From: Planctomycetota bacterium
Lineage (GTDB): Bacteria > Planctomycetota > UBA1135 > UBA2386
Assembly: GCA_016716265.1 (NCBI GenBank)
Contig: JADJWQ010000001.1
Location: 558,001 to 622,000, forward strand
Length of the DNA: 64,000 bases
Direction: 5' to 3'
Shown: positions 26,945 through 36,180 of the stretch, piece after piece
How positions within the stretch are numbered: position 1 is the first letter of the stretch
How the letters are laid out: each line of letters starts with the position of its first letter
Made by a program: the position numbers and the translations under genes
The notes under the pieces: model-generated
What the model saw: the letters and a program-made list of their open reading frames with translations, nothing else
The model's database searches: none
What the model was told of the DNA's origin: nothing

Positions 26945-28156
26945 ATGAACACACTCCTCCGGCTCGCGGCAGTCTGTTCGTTCGCGGCGCTCCCCGCCCA
27001 GACGACCGTCACCGAGCAGTCGGTGCTGACCGCCGAGGACTGGCGCGGCGCATTGATCCACCGCGCGACGTCCGGCGTCTGGTATGCGCGCGTCGAGCAG
27101 GTGGTCGACGACTACGGTCCTCCCGAGGCGATCGTCGCCGACGACGAGGGCCGGCTGACGGTCCTGTCGGTCTACAGCGGCAACTGGACCGCGCGCTCGG
27201 TCGACCCCGACCATCAGTGGCTCGCACCGTCGCGACCGGCAGACGTCGACCCGCGCGTGCCCGGCAAGGAGATCTACGCCGGGGGACGCGCCGGGAACGT
27301 GCATCGCGTCCGGATCGTGACGGAGGCGGCCGCGGGCTTCCGACTCGAGAGCGTCGAGATCGCGCACGTCGCGGGCGAGGAGTTCCACACGATCGTCGCC
27401 GCCGACCTGCAGCCCGCGCGAGCGGGCGACGAGCTGCTGGCATTCGGGATCACCGGCGCGGTGTTCCGGCTCGAGCCGGCGCTGCGCGATGACGATCCGA
27501 GCGGCTCTGCATTCGCACTGCACCGCGTCGCGACGCTGCCCGGTCGCGTCCGCGACGCCGTGCTGGTCCCCGGGTCGGCAGCGATGTCGCCGCGCCTGCT
27601 CGGCGTGAGCCGCTCGGGCGACGTGCTCGCCATGACGCTCGCGGACGACGGTCTGCATTGGCAGGTGCTGGCGCACGAGGCGATGGGCCTCGGCCGGATC
27701 GCGCTGCGCCCGGTCGCGGACGGCGACGCCGGAGTGCTGTACGTCACCCGCGACGACGGCGTGCTGCTGCGGCTCGCGATCGGCCGCGACGGCACCCTCG
27801 CGCGCGAGGTGATCCTCGCCGGCGACCAGGGTCTGCGCGGCGTCGCAGCGGGGACGTTCTTCGACGATCCCGCCCGCGAGGCGGTCGCGGTGTACGGCTA
27901 CAACGCGAGGGTGCAGCTCGTGTCGCGTGCCGGGGCCGGGCCGTGGCAGGTCGAGACGATCTTCGCGAGCGAGGACCGCGGCCACTGGCTGACCGTCGGC
28001 GAGCTCGACGGCCGCAACGGCACCGACGAGCTGCTGGCGACCGGCTTCGGCGGGCAGGTCGTGCTGCTCGCACGCCCGCCCGGCTATGCACTGCCGGGCG
28101 CCGCGGTGCCGGACGAGCTGCGCAGCTCGCGACTGCCGGCTCGCACGCCGAAGTGA
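26945..28156 (+). CDS. secreted beta-propeller-like (FG-GAP type) protein, function unknown
   Basis: A 403-residue exported protein with signal peptide LLRLAAVCSFAALPAQ. The body repeats short motifs of the form G-x-E-I/L-x-x-x-G-x-x-G-x-V-x-R/V, for example KEIYAGGRAGNVHRVRI, DELLAFGITGAVFRLE and DELLATGFGGQVVLLA, spaced about 50-70 residues, which suggests a 6-7 bladed propeller of FG-GAP/VCBS type. No catalytic signature seen. It shares its intergenic region with the divergent PIG-L deacetylase gene, and is followed by two more secreted-protein genes on the same strand. Confidence 0.7.
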   Translation: MNTLLRLAAVCSFAALPAQTTVTEQSVLTAEDWRGALIHRATSGVWYARVEQVVDDYGPPEAIVADDEGRLTVLSVYSGNWTARSVDPDHQWLAPSRPADVDPRVPGKEIYAGGRAGNVHRVRIVTEAAAGFRLESVEIAHVAGEEFHTIVAADLQPARAGDELLAFGITGAVFRLEPALRDDDPSGSAFALHRVATLPGRVRDAVLVPGSAAMSPRLLGVSRSGDVLAMTLADDGLHWQVLAHEAMGLGRIALRPVADGDAGVLYVTRDDGVLLRLAIGRDGTLAREVILAGDQGLRGVAAGTFFDDPAREAVAVYGYNARVQLVSRAGAGPWQVETIFASEDRGHWLTVGELDGRNGTDELLATGFGGQVVLLARPPGYALPGAAVPDELRSSRLPARTPK

Positions 28157-28306
28157 TCGAGCCGCTCGAGCCGGCGACCGCGCCCCCGTCGCCGACGCGC
28201 TCCGACGGCTCGGCCCCGGCCTGGGGTCATCGGCAATGACCCGACAACCCGGGTCCGGGGAGAATGACGGTTCGCCGTTCCACGACTTCCTCAGGAGGCA
28301 TCGACG

Positions 28307-29251
28307 ATGCGCTGGACGATCGCTCTCCTCGCGCTCGCGACGCTGACGCCGCTGTCCGCTCAGGTCGGACCCTGCGTCGCCGCGCACGACAATCTCGTCT
28401 TCGACGACGGCTCCTCGATGGGCGGACCGAACCTGCTGATCGGGTTCCGGCAGCGGAGCGGCAGCACACCGCTCACGATCCACGGTGCGCAGTTCTTCAC
28501 CGGCGAGCGCACCGGTACCAACACGATCGGGATCTGGTCCCACGACGCGCTGCGCGACCAACCGCTCGCCGACCTCGGCACCGGCTCGTTCGCGATGTCG
28601 ACCGTCAACTCCTGGCAGGGCACCAACCTGCCGAGTCCGGTCACGGTCCCCGCGAACACCGACTTCTGGCTGGTGTGGGGGCCGATCAACGGAGCGCAGG
28701 CGTCGATCGAGGACCGCTGGCTGAGCTCGCCGACCGTCTACCGGGGCAGCTTCGACGGCGGCCGGACCTGGAACGGGCCGTACACGGGCAAGAGCTGGAA
28801 GTTCCGCGTCTGGTGCCATCCACTCGGACCGCCGGCCGTGAACACGTTCGGTCTCGGGTGCATCGGCTCGACCGGCAGCACACCGCAGATCGGCGCGACC
28901 GGTCTGCCGCGCCTCGGCCAGAGCCTCACGCTGACGCTCGACGGCGCGCTGCCGCGCGCGCAGACCTGGCTGTGCCTCGGCTTCAGCGACACGCTGTGGG
29001 CCGGCGCGATCCCACTCCCGCACGAGCTGCTCGCGCAGGGAGCTCCGGGCTGCTTCGTGCTGGTCGACCTGATGGTGGTGTCGGCCGTGCGGGCCGATGG
29101 CCGTGGCAGCGCCTCGCTGGCGATCTCGATGCCGACCCACCCCGCGCTGGTCGGCTACGGCTTCTACGCGCAGTGGCTCGCCGCCGACGCGAGCGCCAAC
29201 GGGCTCGGCCTCGTGACCAGCGACGCGGCCGTCGTCACGCTCGGCACCTGA
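28307..29251 (+). CDS. secreted protein with planctomycete-type C-terminal domain
   Basis: A 314-residue exported protein (signal peptide RWTIALLALATLTPLSAQ). The first ~165 residues form a jelly-roll-like domain beginning DNLVFDDGSSMGGPN, reminiscent of carbohydrate-binding or discoidin-like folds. From TFGLGCIGSTGSTPQIG to the end is a ~140-residue Cys-containing domain: FG.GC.GS.G at its start, a central LCLGFSD.....IPLP segment, then GCFVLVDL, and PALVGYGFYAQW near the end. The same layout closes the kelch-like protein at 41146 and, less clearly, the propeller protein at 55584. I infer it is a cell-surface or matrix-attachment module. A ribosome-binding site (caggagg) precedes the ATG. 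Confidence 0.75.
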   Translation: MRWTIALLALATLTPLSAQVGPCVAAHDNLVFDDGSSMGGPNLLIGFRQRSGSTPLTIHGAQFFTGERTGTNTIGIWSHDALRDQPLADLGTGSFAMSTVNSWQGTNLPSPVTVPANTDFWLVWGPINGAQASIEDRWLSSPTVYRGSFDGGRTWNGPYTGKSWKFRVWCHPLGPPAVNTFGLGCIGSTGSTPQIGATGLPRLGQSLTLTLDGALPRAQTWLCLGFSDTLWAGAIPLPHELLAQGAPGCFVLVDLMVVSAVRADGRGSASLAISMPTHPALVGYGFYAQWLAADASANGLGLVTSDAAVVTLGT

Positions 29252-29324
29252 ACGCCCGCGGACGACGGTGGGCGAGCCGGAAAAACCCGTCGCGGGATCG
29301 ACGCGACGCCGGAGAATCCCCGCC

Positions 29325-32300
29325 ATGTCGTCGGCCGGTTCCGGACTCTCCAGTGCACTCGTTCGCGCCACACTCCTGTCGCTCGTGACGAGCGCGGCAT
29401 CGCTCGGTGCCCAGCAGACCTACACGCCGCGGATCGAGGATGCATCGAGCGCCGGGCAGGACGCGATCGCGGGGTTCGCGCCGGCGGACGGGCTCGAGGT
29501 CACGCTGGTCGCCGCCGAACCGATGCTGGCGAACCCGGTCGCGTTCGACGTCGCGCCGGACGGCCGGATCTACGTCGTCGAGACGTTCCGGCTGCGGAAC
29601 GGCGTGATCGACATGCGCAACCACGCGGCTTGGGTGCTCGAGGACCTCGCCGCGCGCACGGTGGCCGACCGCGTCGCGAACGTGCGCAGGCACTTCGCGG
29701 ACGACCTCGCGGCGTGGACCCGTGAGCAGGAGCGCGTGCGCTGCCTGATCGACGACGACGGCGACGGGCGAACCGACCGCTCGACGGTGTTCGCCGACGG
29801 CTTCGCCGAGCTCGCCGACGGCATTGCCGCCGGTGTGCTCGCGCACGGCGACCGGGTGTTCTTCACCGACATCCCGCACCTGTGGGAGCTGACCGACGCC
29901 GACCGCGACGGCATCGCCGAAGCGCGCCGCGCGCTGCACGACGGCTTCGGTGTGCACTTCTCGCTGATCGGCCACGACCTGCACGGCCTGCGCATCGGAC
30001 CGGACCAGCGGCTGTACTTCTCGATCGGCGACCGCGGCTTCCACGTCGAGACGCCGGACGGCCGCACGCTCGACCATCCGAACGAGGGCGCCGTCCTGCG
30101 CTGCGAGCTGGACGGCTCGGCGCTCGAGGTCGTGCACCGCGGCCTGCGCAATCCACAGGAGCTCGCCTTCGACGACGCCGGCGACCTGTTCACGGGCGAC
30201 AACAACAGCGATGGCGGCGACCAGGCGCGCTGGGTGCACGTGATCGAGGGCGCCGACTCCGGCTGGCGCATCGGCTTTCAATGGCTCCGCGACCGCGGCG
30301 CGTGGAACCGCGAGTCGATGTGGAAGCCGCGCCAGGACGGCCAGCCGCTCTACGTCCTGCCGCCGGTCGCCAACGTCGCGAACGGCCCGTCCGGCCTGAC
30401 CGCCGATCCCGGCACCGGCTTCGACCCCCGCTACCGCGGCGCGTTCTTCCTGTGCGACTTCCGCGGCACGCCGACGCACAGCGGCGTGCTCGCGCTGCGC
30501 ACGGCGCGGCGCGGCGCGAGCCACGAGCTGGTCGGCACCGAGCAGGTGCTGTGGAAGGTCCTGCTGACCGACGTCGAGTTCGGACCGGACGGCGCGCTGT
30601 ACGCGCTCGACTGGGTGCGCGGCTGGGGCTGCACCGGGCGCGGCCGCGTCTACCGCGTCGCGCCGCCGTCCCTCGCGACCGACGCGGCCGCGCAGCAGAC
30701 GCGGGTGCTGCTCGGCGCCGGCATGGGGGGACGCGACGCTGCCGAGCTCGCGAGCCTGCTGGGCAACCCCGACCGGCGCGTGCGGCTGGCGGCGCAGTTC
30801 GAGCTCGCCGACCGCGGCGACCTCGCGACGCTCGCGGCGCTCGCGCGCGGCGACGGCGAAACGCGCGCGCGGCTGCACGCGGTGTGGGGGCTCGGCACGC
30901 TCGCACGCCATGGCCGCACCGAGGCGGTCGCAGCGCTGCGCCCGCTGCTCGACGACCGCGATCCCGAGCTGCGCGCCCAGACGCTGCGCGCGCTCGGCGA
31001 CGTCCGCGACGCCGAGGTCCGCGAGCGCGCGGTCGAGCTGCTCGCCGACGCGGAGCCGCGGGTCGCGTTCTTCGCCGCGCAGGCGCTCGGGCGGATCGGC
31101 GGCGCCGAGCTGGTCGAGCCGCTGTGCGAGCTGCTGCGCCGCAACGACGACGCCGACCTCGCGCTACGGCAGGCCGCGATCACGGCGCTCGAGCGGCTCG
31201 GCGACGCCCGCGCGCTGCGGGCGCGGATGGGCGATCCGTCGCGCGCGGTCCGCGCCGGCGTGCTCGTCGTGCTGCGCCGCCTCGGCGATCCGATGGTCGC
31301 GCGCTTCCTCTCCGACGTCGACCCGTCGCTGCGGACCGAGGCTGCGCGTGCGATCCACGATGTGCCGATCCGCGAAGCGCTGCCGGCGCTCGCGAGCGCG
31401 CTGCTGACGACGACCTCGACCGAGCCGGCGTTCGTGCTGCGCGCGCTCGGCGCGCGCCGGCTGCTCGGCCGCAACGAGGATCTGCGCGCGGTGTGCGCGT
31501 TCGCGGCCAACCGCGACGTCGCCGAGGAGCTGCGCCGCGAGGCGCTGGAGATCGTCGCCGAGTGGACCGCGCCGCGCCCGCAGGACCGGGTCCACGGCAA
31601 CGCGATCGACCTGCCGGCGCAGCGCTCGCGCCTCGCGTTCGACGGCATCTGGCGCCGTGCGCTGTCGGTGCTGCTCAGCGCCTGCAACGGCGACCTCGGC
31701 CGGCGCGTCTGCGAGATCACCGAGGGCACGCAGGTCCCCGAAGCGCCGGGACTCTTGCGCAACCTCGTGCTCGATCGCCAGCGCGACGCCACCGTGCGCG
31801 CGGCGGCGCTGCGCGCGTTCGGCCGGCTCGCGACGCCGGCCGAGCGCGGCACCCTGGCCCGCGCGGTCGGCCCCGAGGACCCGGTGGAGCTGCGCCGGCG
31901 GGCGGTCGCCGAGCTGGCCGAGCTCGACCCGCCCGCCGCGGTGCCGAACCTCGCGTCGCTGGTGCGCGACGGCGAGCCGGCCGACGCGCGCAACGCGGTC
32001 GACACGCTGGCGGAGCTCCGTGGCGACGATGCCGACCGCGCGCTCGCCACGCTGGTCGACGACCTCGACGCGCTGCGCGACGCGGTCCGCCTCGATGTCG
32101 TCGAGGCGGCCCGCGCGGCGCGCGGAGCCGCGGTCGCGGCGGCGTTGGCGCGGCTCGACGCGGCGCGCGCGGCGAGCGGCGATGCGCTGGCCGCCTGGCG
32201 CGACGCCCGCGTCGGTGGCGACCGGGCGCGCGGCGAGCGCCTGTTCCGCGAGCACGTGACCGCGCAGTGCACGCGCTGCCACGCCTACCGCGGCAGCGGT

Positions 32301-32636
32301 GGGTCGACCGGCCCCGCGCTCGATTCGGTCGGCACGCGGCACGACCGCGACGGCCTGCTGGTCGCACTGCTCGACCCCGGGCGCGCGATCGCGGCGGGCT
32401 ACGAGCAGGTCGTGCTGACGCTCGACGACGGCAGCACGGTCGCCGGCACGTCGCGCGGCGTGCGCGGCGACGCCGAGGTGCTCGTCGACGCCGACGGCAA
32501 CGAGACCCTGGTGCCGTCGGCACGCATCCGCAAACGGGAGACGTCGGGATCCGCGATGCCGCCGATGGGCGAGCTGCTGCAGCCGCGCGAGGTTCGCGAC
32601 CTGATCGAGTTCCTCAGCGCGGCGCGCGACTCGTGA
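29325..32636 (+). CDS. PVC-type heme-binding CxxCH protein (beta-propeller, HEAT repeats, cytochrome c)
   Basis: A 1103-residue exported protein of the class annotated as membrane-bound dehydrogenase/PVC heme-binding proteins. After a signal peptide (LLSLVTSAASLGAQ) comes a sorbosone-dehydrogenase-like propeller (DVAPDGRIYVVETFRLRNGV, HGLRIGPDQRLYFSIGDRG, GDLFTGDNNSDGGDQARW), then HEAT repeats from about residue 460 to 940 (LGNPDRRVRLAAQFELADRG and many more), then a C-terminal cytochrome c with CTRCHAYRGSGG near residue 980 as the heme site and a distal Met in SAMPPMGELL. Known from planctomycetes and relatives; probably oxidises or binds a sugar or alcohol and passes electrons on. Substrate unknown. 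Convergent with the b562-like gene after 37 bp. Confidence 0.93.
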   Translation: MSSAGSGLSSALVRATLLSLVTSAASLGAQQTYTPRIEDASSAGQDAIAGFAPADGLEVTLVAAEPMLANPVAFDVAPDGRIYVVETFRLRNGVIDMRNHAAWVLEDLAARTVADRVANVRRHFADDLAAWTREQERVRCLIDDDGDGRTDRSTVFADGFAELADGIAAGVLAHGDRVFFTDIPHLWELTDADRDGIAEARRALHDGFGVHFSLIGHDLHGLRIGPDQRLYFSIGDRGFHVETPDGRTLDHPNEGAVLRCELDGSALEVVHRGLRNPQELAFDDAGDLFTGDNNSDGGDQARWVHVIEGADSGWRIGFQWLRDRGAWNRESMWKPRQDGQPLYVLPPVANVANGPSGLTADPGTGFDPRYRGAFFLCDFRGTPTHSGVLALRTARRGASHELVGTEQVLWKVLLTDVEFGPDGALYALDWVRGWGCTGRGRVYRVAPPSLATDAAAQQTRVLLGAGMGGRDAAELASLLGNPDRRVRLAAQFELADRGDLATLAALARGDGETRARLHAVWGLGTLARHGRTEAVAALRPLLDDRDPELRAQTLRALGDVRDAEVRERAVELLADAEPRVAFFAAQALGRIGGAELVEPLCELLRRNDDADLALRQAAITALERLGDARALRARMGDPSRAVRAGVLVVLRRLGDPMVARFLSDVDPSLRTEAARAIHDVPIREALPALASALLTTTSTEPAFVLRALGARRLLGRNEDLRAVCAFAANRDVAEELRREALEIVAEWTAPRPQDRVHGNAIDLPAQRSRLAFDGIWRRALSVLLSACNGDLGRRVCEITEGTQVPEAPGLLRNLVLDRQRDATVRAAALRAFGRLATPAERGTLARAVGPEDPVELRRRAVAELAELDPPAAVPNLASLVRDGEPADARNAVDTLAELRGDDADRALATLVDDLDALRDAVRLDVVEAARAARGAAVAAALARLDAARAASGDALAAWRDARVGGDRARGERLFREHVTAQCTRCHAYRGSGGSTGPALDSVGTRHDRDGLLVALLDPGRAIAAGYEQVVLTLDDGSTVAGTSRGVRGDAEVLVDADGNETLVPSARIRKRETSGSAMPPMGELLQPREVRDLIEFLSAARDS

Positions 32637-32673
32637 CGGCCACGGCTCGCTGGCCACGGCCGTGGCGAGCGCA

Positions 32674-33153
32674 TCAGCCCTTGAAGCGCTCGTGCGACGG
32701 CTTCTTGAGCTCGCCGATCGCCGTGTAGGCGGCCTGCGCCGCCTCGGCGTCGCCCTGGATCAGCGCCGCCTCGAGGTCGAGCAGCTTGCGCGAGAACTCG
32801 ATCATCTGCAGCGCGTAGGCCTTCAGGAACTCGGGGCGGTCCGCCTCCGGGACGCTGGCGGCGAGGTGCGGGGTCTCGCCGCGCGCCTTGACGACGAGGC
32901 CGGCGATCGCGCGCACCGTCTGCAGCGAATCGGCGGTGCGCTCCGCGTCCTGCAGCGACGACCGCAGCGAGCGCAGGCCGCGGTTGATCTCCTTCATGTA
33001 CTGCGCGAGCTGCGTGTCGTCGTCGTCGTCCTGCACGCGGACGGTCGACGCACGCGACGTGAGCTCGGCAGCATCGGTCTCGGGGCGAGCGAAGGCGGAG
33101 GCGAGGAGCGCGAGGCCGGCGAGCGCGCCGGTCAGGATCAGTCGGTTCTTCAT
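32674..33153 (-). CDS. exported cytochrome b562-like four-helix protein
   Basis: A 159-residue protein with signal peptide LILTGALAGLALLASAFA. The mature part is nearly all helical: acidic DDDDDTQLAQYMKEINRGLRSL, then helices LVVKARGE, RPEFLKAYALQMIEFSRKLL and QGDAEAAQAAYTAIGELKKPSHERFKG. The first helix Met (QYMKEIN) and the C-terminal His (KKPSHERFK) are placed like the Met/His heme ligands of cytochrome b562, so a b-type heme is plausible; it could also be an apo four-helix protein. It converges on the CxxCH heme protein gene, which fits a shared redox role but does not prove one. Confidence 0.75.
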   Translation of the reverse strand: MKNRLILTGALAGLALLASAFARPETDAAELTSRASTVRVQDDDDDTQLAQYMKEINRGLRSLRSSLQDAERTADSLQTVRAIAGLVVKARGETPHLAASVPEADRPEFLKAYALQMIEFSRKLLDLEAALIQGDAEAAQAAYTAIGELKKPSHERFKG

Positions 33154-33359
33154 GCGCGGTGTGGAAGTGATGGTCGTCCGGGGTCGCGATTGTCCGATCG
33201 GACCGGAGCGACGCAAGCCCGGGGCAGATTCGTCACGTCGATCGAGCGCCCGAGCTCCCCGGCGAGGCCGGCGGAGCTCCTGTTGATCCGCCCCGCGAGC
33301 GCGGCCACAGTGGCGCTGTCGCGGCGGCGCCGGTCGCCCCCGCGCGGCCAGGAGGCTCG

Positions 33360-35159
33360 ATGGAAAAAGCACTGCGCGACCACGTCGCACAGGACAAGGA
33401 ACGGCGCGACCGCGTCGCGCAATGGGCGTTCGACACGCGCGGCATTCTCGGCCGCTTCCACCTGTGGCTCGAGGACGTCGACGAGCACCGCGTGAAGGGC
33501 TCGCCGCTGACGCACGGCGCGTTCACCGGCTCGGCGCTCGAGCGGGCGTTCGTCGTCGCCAACGCGGTGACCGCGCTGGGCACCCGGCTGTTCGGCCGCT
33601 ACGGCGAAGGGGCGGGCAAGGACAAGGCGACGATCAACCAGGTCAAGAAGGACGCCGACGCGGTGTCCGCCTACGCATTGTCCGAAGCGCTCTGGTACCT
33701 GACGCGCAACCTCCCCGAGAACCACGCGTTGATGGTGAGCCTCGGCGAGGGACTGATGCCGAAGGCCGGTGAGACGCCGGAGATGGGCAGCAATCCGCTG
33801 CTCGGCTTCGGGCGCGTCTACGGGCGCCCGCAGGTCGCAAGATTCGTCGACCACCGCGTGCATCGCCTGCTGAACGACGACGGCTACGAGTGGCCCGAGT
33901 TCTGGGCGGAGCTGCAGGACGCGGGCATCACCGTGTGGGGCGCCGCCGTCGACACGCTCGAGAACACCTCGCGCTTCGCGAAGGGCGAGCCGACCGGGCC
34001 GATGACGGTGCTGCACGTCTTCGACCAGCCGCTCAGCATCGCACGGCCGTTCGAGGGCTACATGGGCAATCTGGTGCTGCCGCGCGAGGTCGTCGACCAC
34101 GCCGCAGAGCGCTCGATCCTGCTCGACTTCCTGACGCCACGGAACCTCGTCATGGAGGTCCTGCAGGGCACCTACCCCGGATTGGTCCCCGAGCACGTCC
34201 ACGTGTGGACGCTGCGCGGCCGGTCACGCGAGCACCGCATCGGTGCACTGTGGCAGACCTGGCGCGACCTCGGCGCGCATCTGGTCGAGGACGGCTGGCA
34301 GGTCCCGGGCACCGGTCACGGCGCCTTCACGGACTCCGGCACCTACGCACCGACCTATCGAGTCGGCCGGTTCGACGACGACGACGGCCGCCCCCACGTG
34401 CTGATCTGCGACGGCTACGCGGCATCCGCGGAGGCCGTGCAGGCCGCGACGCTCGACCCGGTGCTCGACACGCAGTCGTCGATGTGCCTGTTCTCGTCGC
34501 ACTTCGAGGTCGGCTTCGACCGCGAGCATCGCATCATGCGGCTCGACCCCGACGCGACCGGATTCGCCCGCGAGCTCGGCACGATCCTCGGTGGCGAGGT
34601 CGCCGCCGACAAGGTCGGCCTCTACCGCGACAACATCCGTGACGCGCGCGCCGCCGGAATGCCGGTCGCGCGGCGCACGTCGACCGCGCACGACTTCTTC
34701 CCCAAGAAGGAGTGGCGCGTGCTGAGCCTCGCGTCGTCGATGCTGCCGGATCCCTACACCGGCATGAGCGGCGTCGAGGACCTCGGCGACGGCGTGTATC
34801 GCGTCACGACGCGCGCGTCGACGCGACGCCGGATCGTCGAAACGACGCTGACGCTACGCATGATGGAGCCGGCGAACGAGATGCGGATGGCGTTCTCGCC
34901 GCTGCTCGACCGCTTCTACGCCGGCGAGGACTACCGCAGCCGCGCGGTCAAGATCTCGGACTCGGGCCGGATCCGCAACGAGCTGCAGACGCTGTGCTCG
35001 GAGGTGATCGAATACCTGCCCGACGATCGGATGATCGTGCACTTCGACCGGCTCGACGACGCCGTGCTGCCGCCGGACAAGAAGCGGTTGATCCGCGAGG
35101 TCCTCGATTGGTATCGCCGGAATCACCCGGTGTGGTTCCGCTGGCTCGCCGAGGGCTGA
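33360..35159 (+). CDS. uncharacterised 599-residue soluble protein
   Basis: I do not recognise this family. The protein has no signal peptide or membrane segment, starts with a charged helix (MEKALRDHVAQDKERRDRV), is rich in Trp, His and Tyr, and has normal high-GC codon use, so it is a real gene. Notable runs are RVKGSPLTHGAFTGSALERAFVVAN, DTLENTSRFAKGEPTGPMTVLHVF, PEHVHVWTLRGRSREHRIG, DGWQVPGTGHGAFTDSGTYAPTYRVGRF broken by acidic residues, and a C-terminal VEYLPDDRMIVHFDRLDDAVLPP-like segment. Many invariant-looking Gly, His and Asp residues suggest an enzyme. The ggaggctcg stretch just before the ATG is a ribosome-binding site. The last 21 bases recur at 49625, beside the intact metX-hom gene. 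Confidence 0.75.
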   Translation: MEKALRDHVAQDKERRDRVAQWAFDTRGILGRFHLWLEDVDEHRVKGSPLTHGAFTGSALERAFVVANAVTALGTRLFGRYGEGAGKDKATINQVKKDADAVSAYALSEALWYLTRNLPENHALMVSLGEGLMPKAGETPEMGSNPLLGFGRVYGRPQVARFVDHRVHRLLNDDGYEWPEFWAELQDAGITVWGAAVDTLENTSRFAKGEPTGPMTVLHVFDQPLSIARPFEGYMGNLVLPREVVDHAAERSILLDFLTPRNLVMEVLQGTYPGLVPEHVHVWTLRGRSREHRIGALWQTWRDLGAHLVEDGWQVPGTGHGAFTDSGTYAPTYRVGRFDDDDGRPHVLICDGYAASAEAVQAATLDPVLDTQSSMCLFSSHFEVGFDREHRIMRLDPDATGFARELGTILGGEVAADKVGLYRDNIRDARAAGMPVARRTSTAHDFFPKKEWRVLSLASSMLPDPYTGMSGVEDLGDGVYRVTTRASTRRRIVETTLTLRMMEPANEMRMAFSPLLDRFYAGEDYRSRAVKISDSGRIRNELQTLCSEVIEYLPDDRMIVHFDRLDDAVLPPDKKRLIREVLDWYRRNHPVWFRWLAEG

Positions 35160-35861
35160 CACCTCCCTGCGGCAGCACCGGCACCGAGCCCGGCCCCGGC
35201 GCATCGACGAGCCGCGCCGCACCGCCGGCGGCGACGACGTACGCATCGAACACGGCGGCGCGCGGCGCGCGCTCCGCGGCCGGAAAGCGAGCGGTCCAGC
35301 CGCGGGCCGGATCCAGCACGCCGAGCAGGGCGTTCCACACCGCGGTCGCCACCGGCAGCGCGCCGGCGCCCTCGCCGATCTGCACGATCCCACCCTCGCT
35401 GCTCGACTGCAGCACCACCACGTGATTGCTGCCGCGACCGAAGCCGCCGGCGGGCTGGCGGCGGCGCAGCGGGCGCGACGGCACGATCGACAGCTTCGGC
35501 GCCGCGGCCCAGCCGGACAGATCGAGATCGGGATCGACCTCGGTGACCTCGAGCAGGATCGCTTCCTGCAGCGCCTCCTCGAAGCCGTGCCGGCTGCCCT
35601 GCGTTCGAGGACGACGTTGCCGGTCGACGCCAGGATCGCGCGCACGCCGGTGATGTCGCCACGGACCAGCGGGCGTTCGAGCGCGTACCTCAGCGGCCAG
35701 CCCGCGGCGATCGAGTCGTGCTGCGCAAGCCGCACGCCGTGCTGGAACGCGACCCGCTCGAGCTCCGCGCCGTGGTTGCGGACCAGCCGCTTGTTCGGCG
35801 TGACGACGGGCCGGCGCCGCTCGAGCACCGCCCTGACGAGCGCCGACGAGTCGGTGCGGCG
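35140..35861 (-). pseudogene. decayed partial copy of the metX-hom gene (homoserine dehydrogenase end)
   Basis: On the minus strand 35829-35590 reads RRRPVVTPNKRLVRNHGAEL and on to GDITGVRAILASTGN, matching the intact fusion at 49649. Near 35585 the frame shifts; the other frame continues GFEEALQEAILLEVTEVD and runs to the end (GEGAGALPVATAVWNALLG, VVAAGGAARLVDAPG). About 57 residues are deleted between PKLSIVPSR and RGSNHVVVLQSS. Everything N-terminal of about residue 480 of the intact protein is missing. Homology ends near 35861. It cannot encode a working enzyme. It begins directly after the stop of the 599-residue gene, and the 21 bases of shared sequence over that stop are why I start the homology at 35140. 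Confidence 0.92.
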
Positions 35862-35939
35862 CGCAACACACGCGATCCCGCTGCGACGGGACGACGACGG
35901 CGCGGAGACCCAGGAGCGGCCGACACCGCCGCTCGCAGA

Positions 35940-36180
35940 GTACGTCGCCGCACGACCCGAGGCACGTCGCGACGGTCACGACGAACTCGCGTCGGCTCGC
36001 GGTGGCGATGCTCGACGGCGTCGTCCTCCAGCCCGGCGACACGTTCGTCGAGTTCCGGCCTGGCGCCGGTACGCACACCGAACTCCTCGCCGGGACCCGC
36101 CGACCGGAGCACGGTACCTCGGCATCGAGCGAAGCGCCGTGTTCGAAGGCCGCGGGATGCGGGACGAAGAGGACCCGGGC
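35940..36180 (+). pseudogene. fragment of a phospholipid N-methyltransferase-like gene
   Basis: The plus strand reads RRLAVAMLDGVVLQPGDTFV then EFRPGAGTHTELLAGTRRP in one frame, and GARYLGIERSAVFEG in the next. Together these resemble the SAM-binding start of PmtA-type methyltransferases (S-x-x-L-A-x-A-M, then V-E-x-G-P-G-T-G-x-x-T, then Y-L-G-I-E-R), with a frameshift near 36100 and the GPGTG motif damaged to RPGAG. Nothing recognisable follows. No start codon in context. Confidence 0.5.

Noticed and set aside
32637..32673. Strong intrinsic terminator between the heme protein and b562-like genes
   Set aside because: There is a GC-rich partial dyad (gctcgc...gcgagc, ggccacggccgtggc) but no T-tract, so it is too weak to list as a terminator.
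35160..35861. A second functional homoserine dehydrogenase gene
   Set aside because: Frameshift, internal deletion and missing NAD-binding half make it non-functional.
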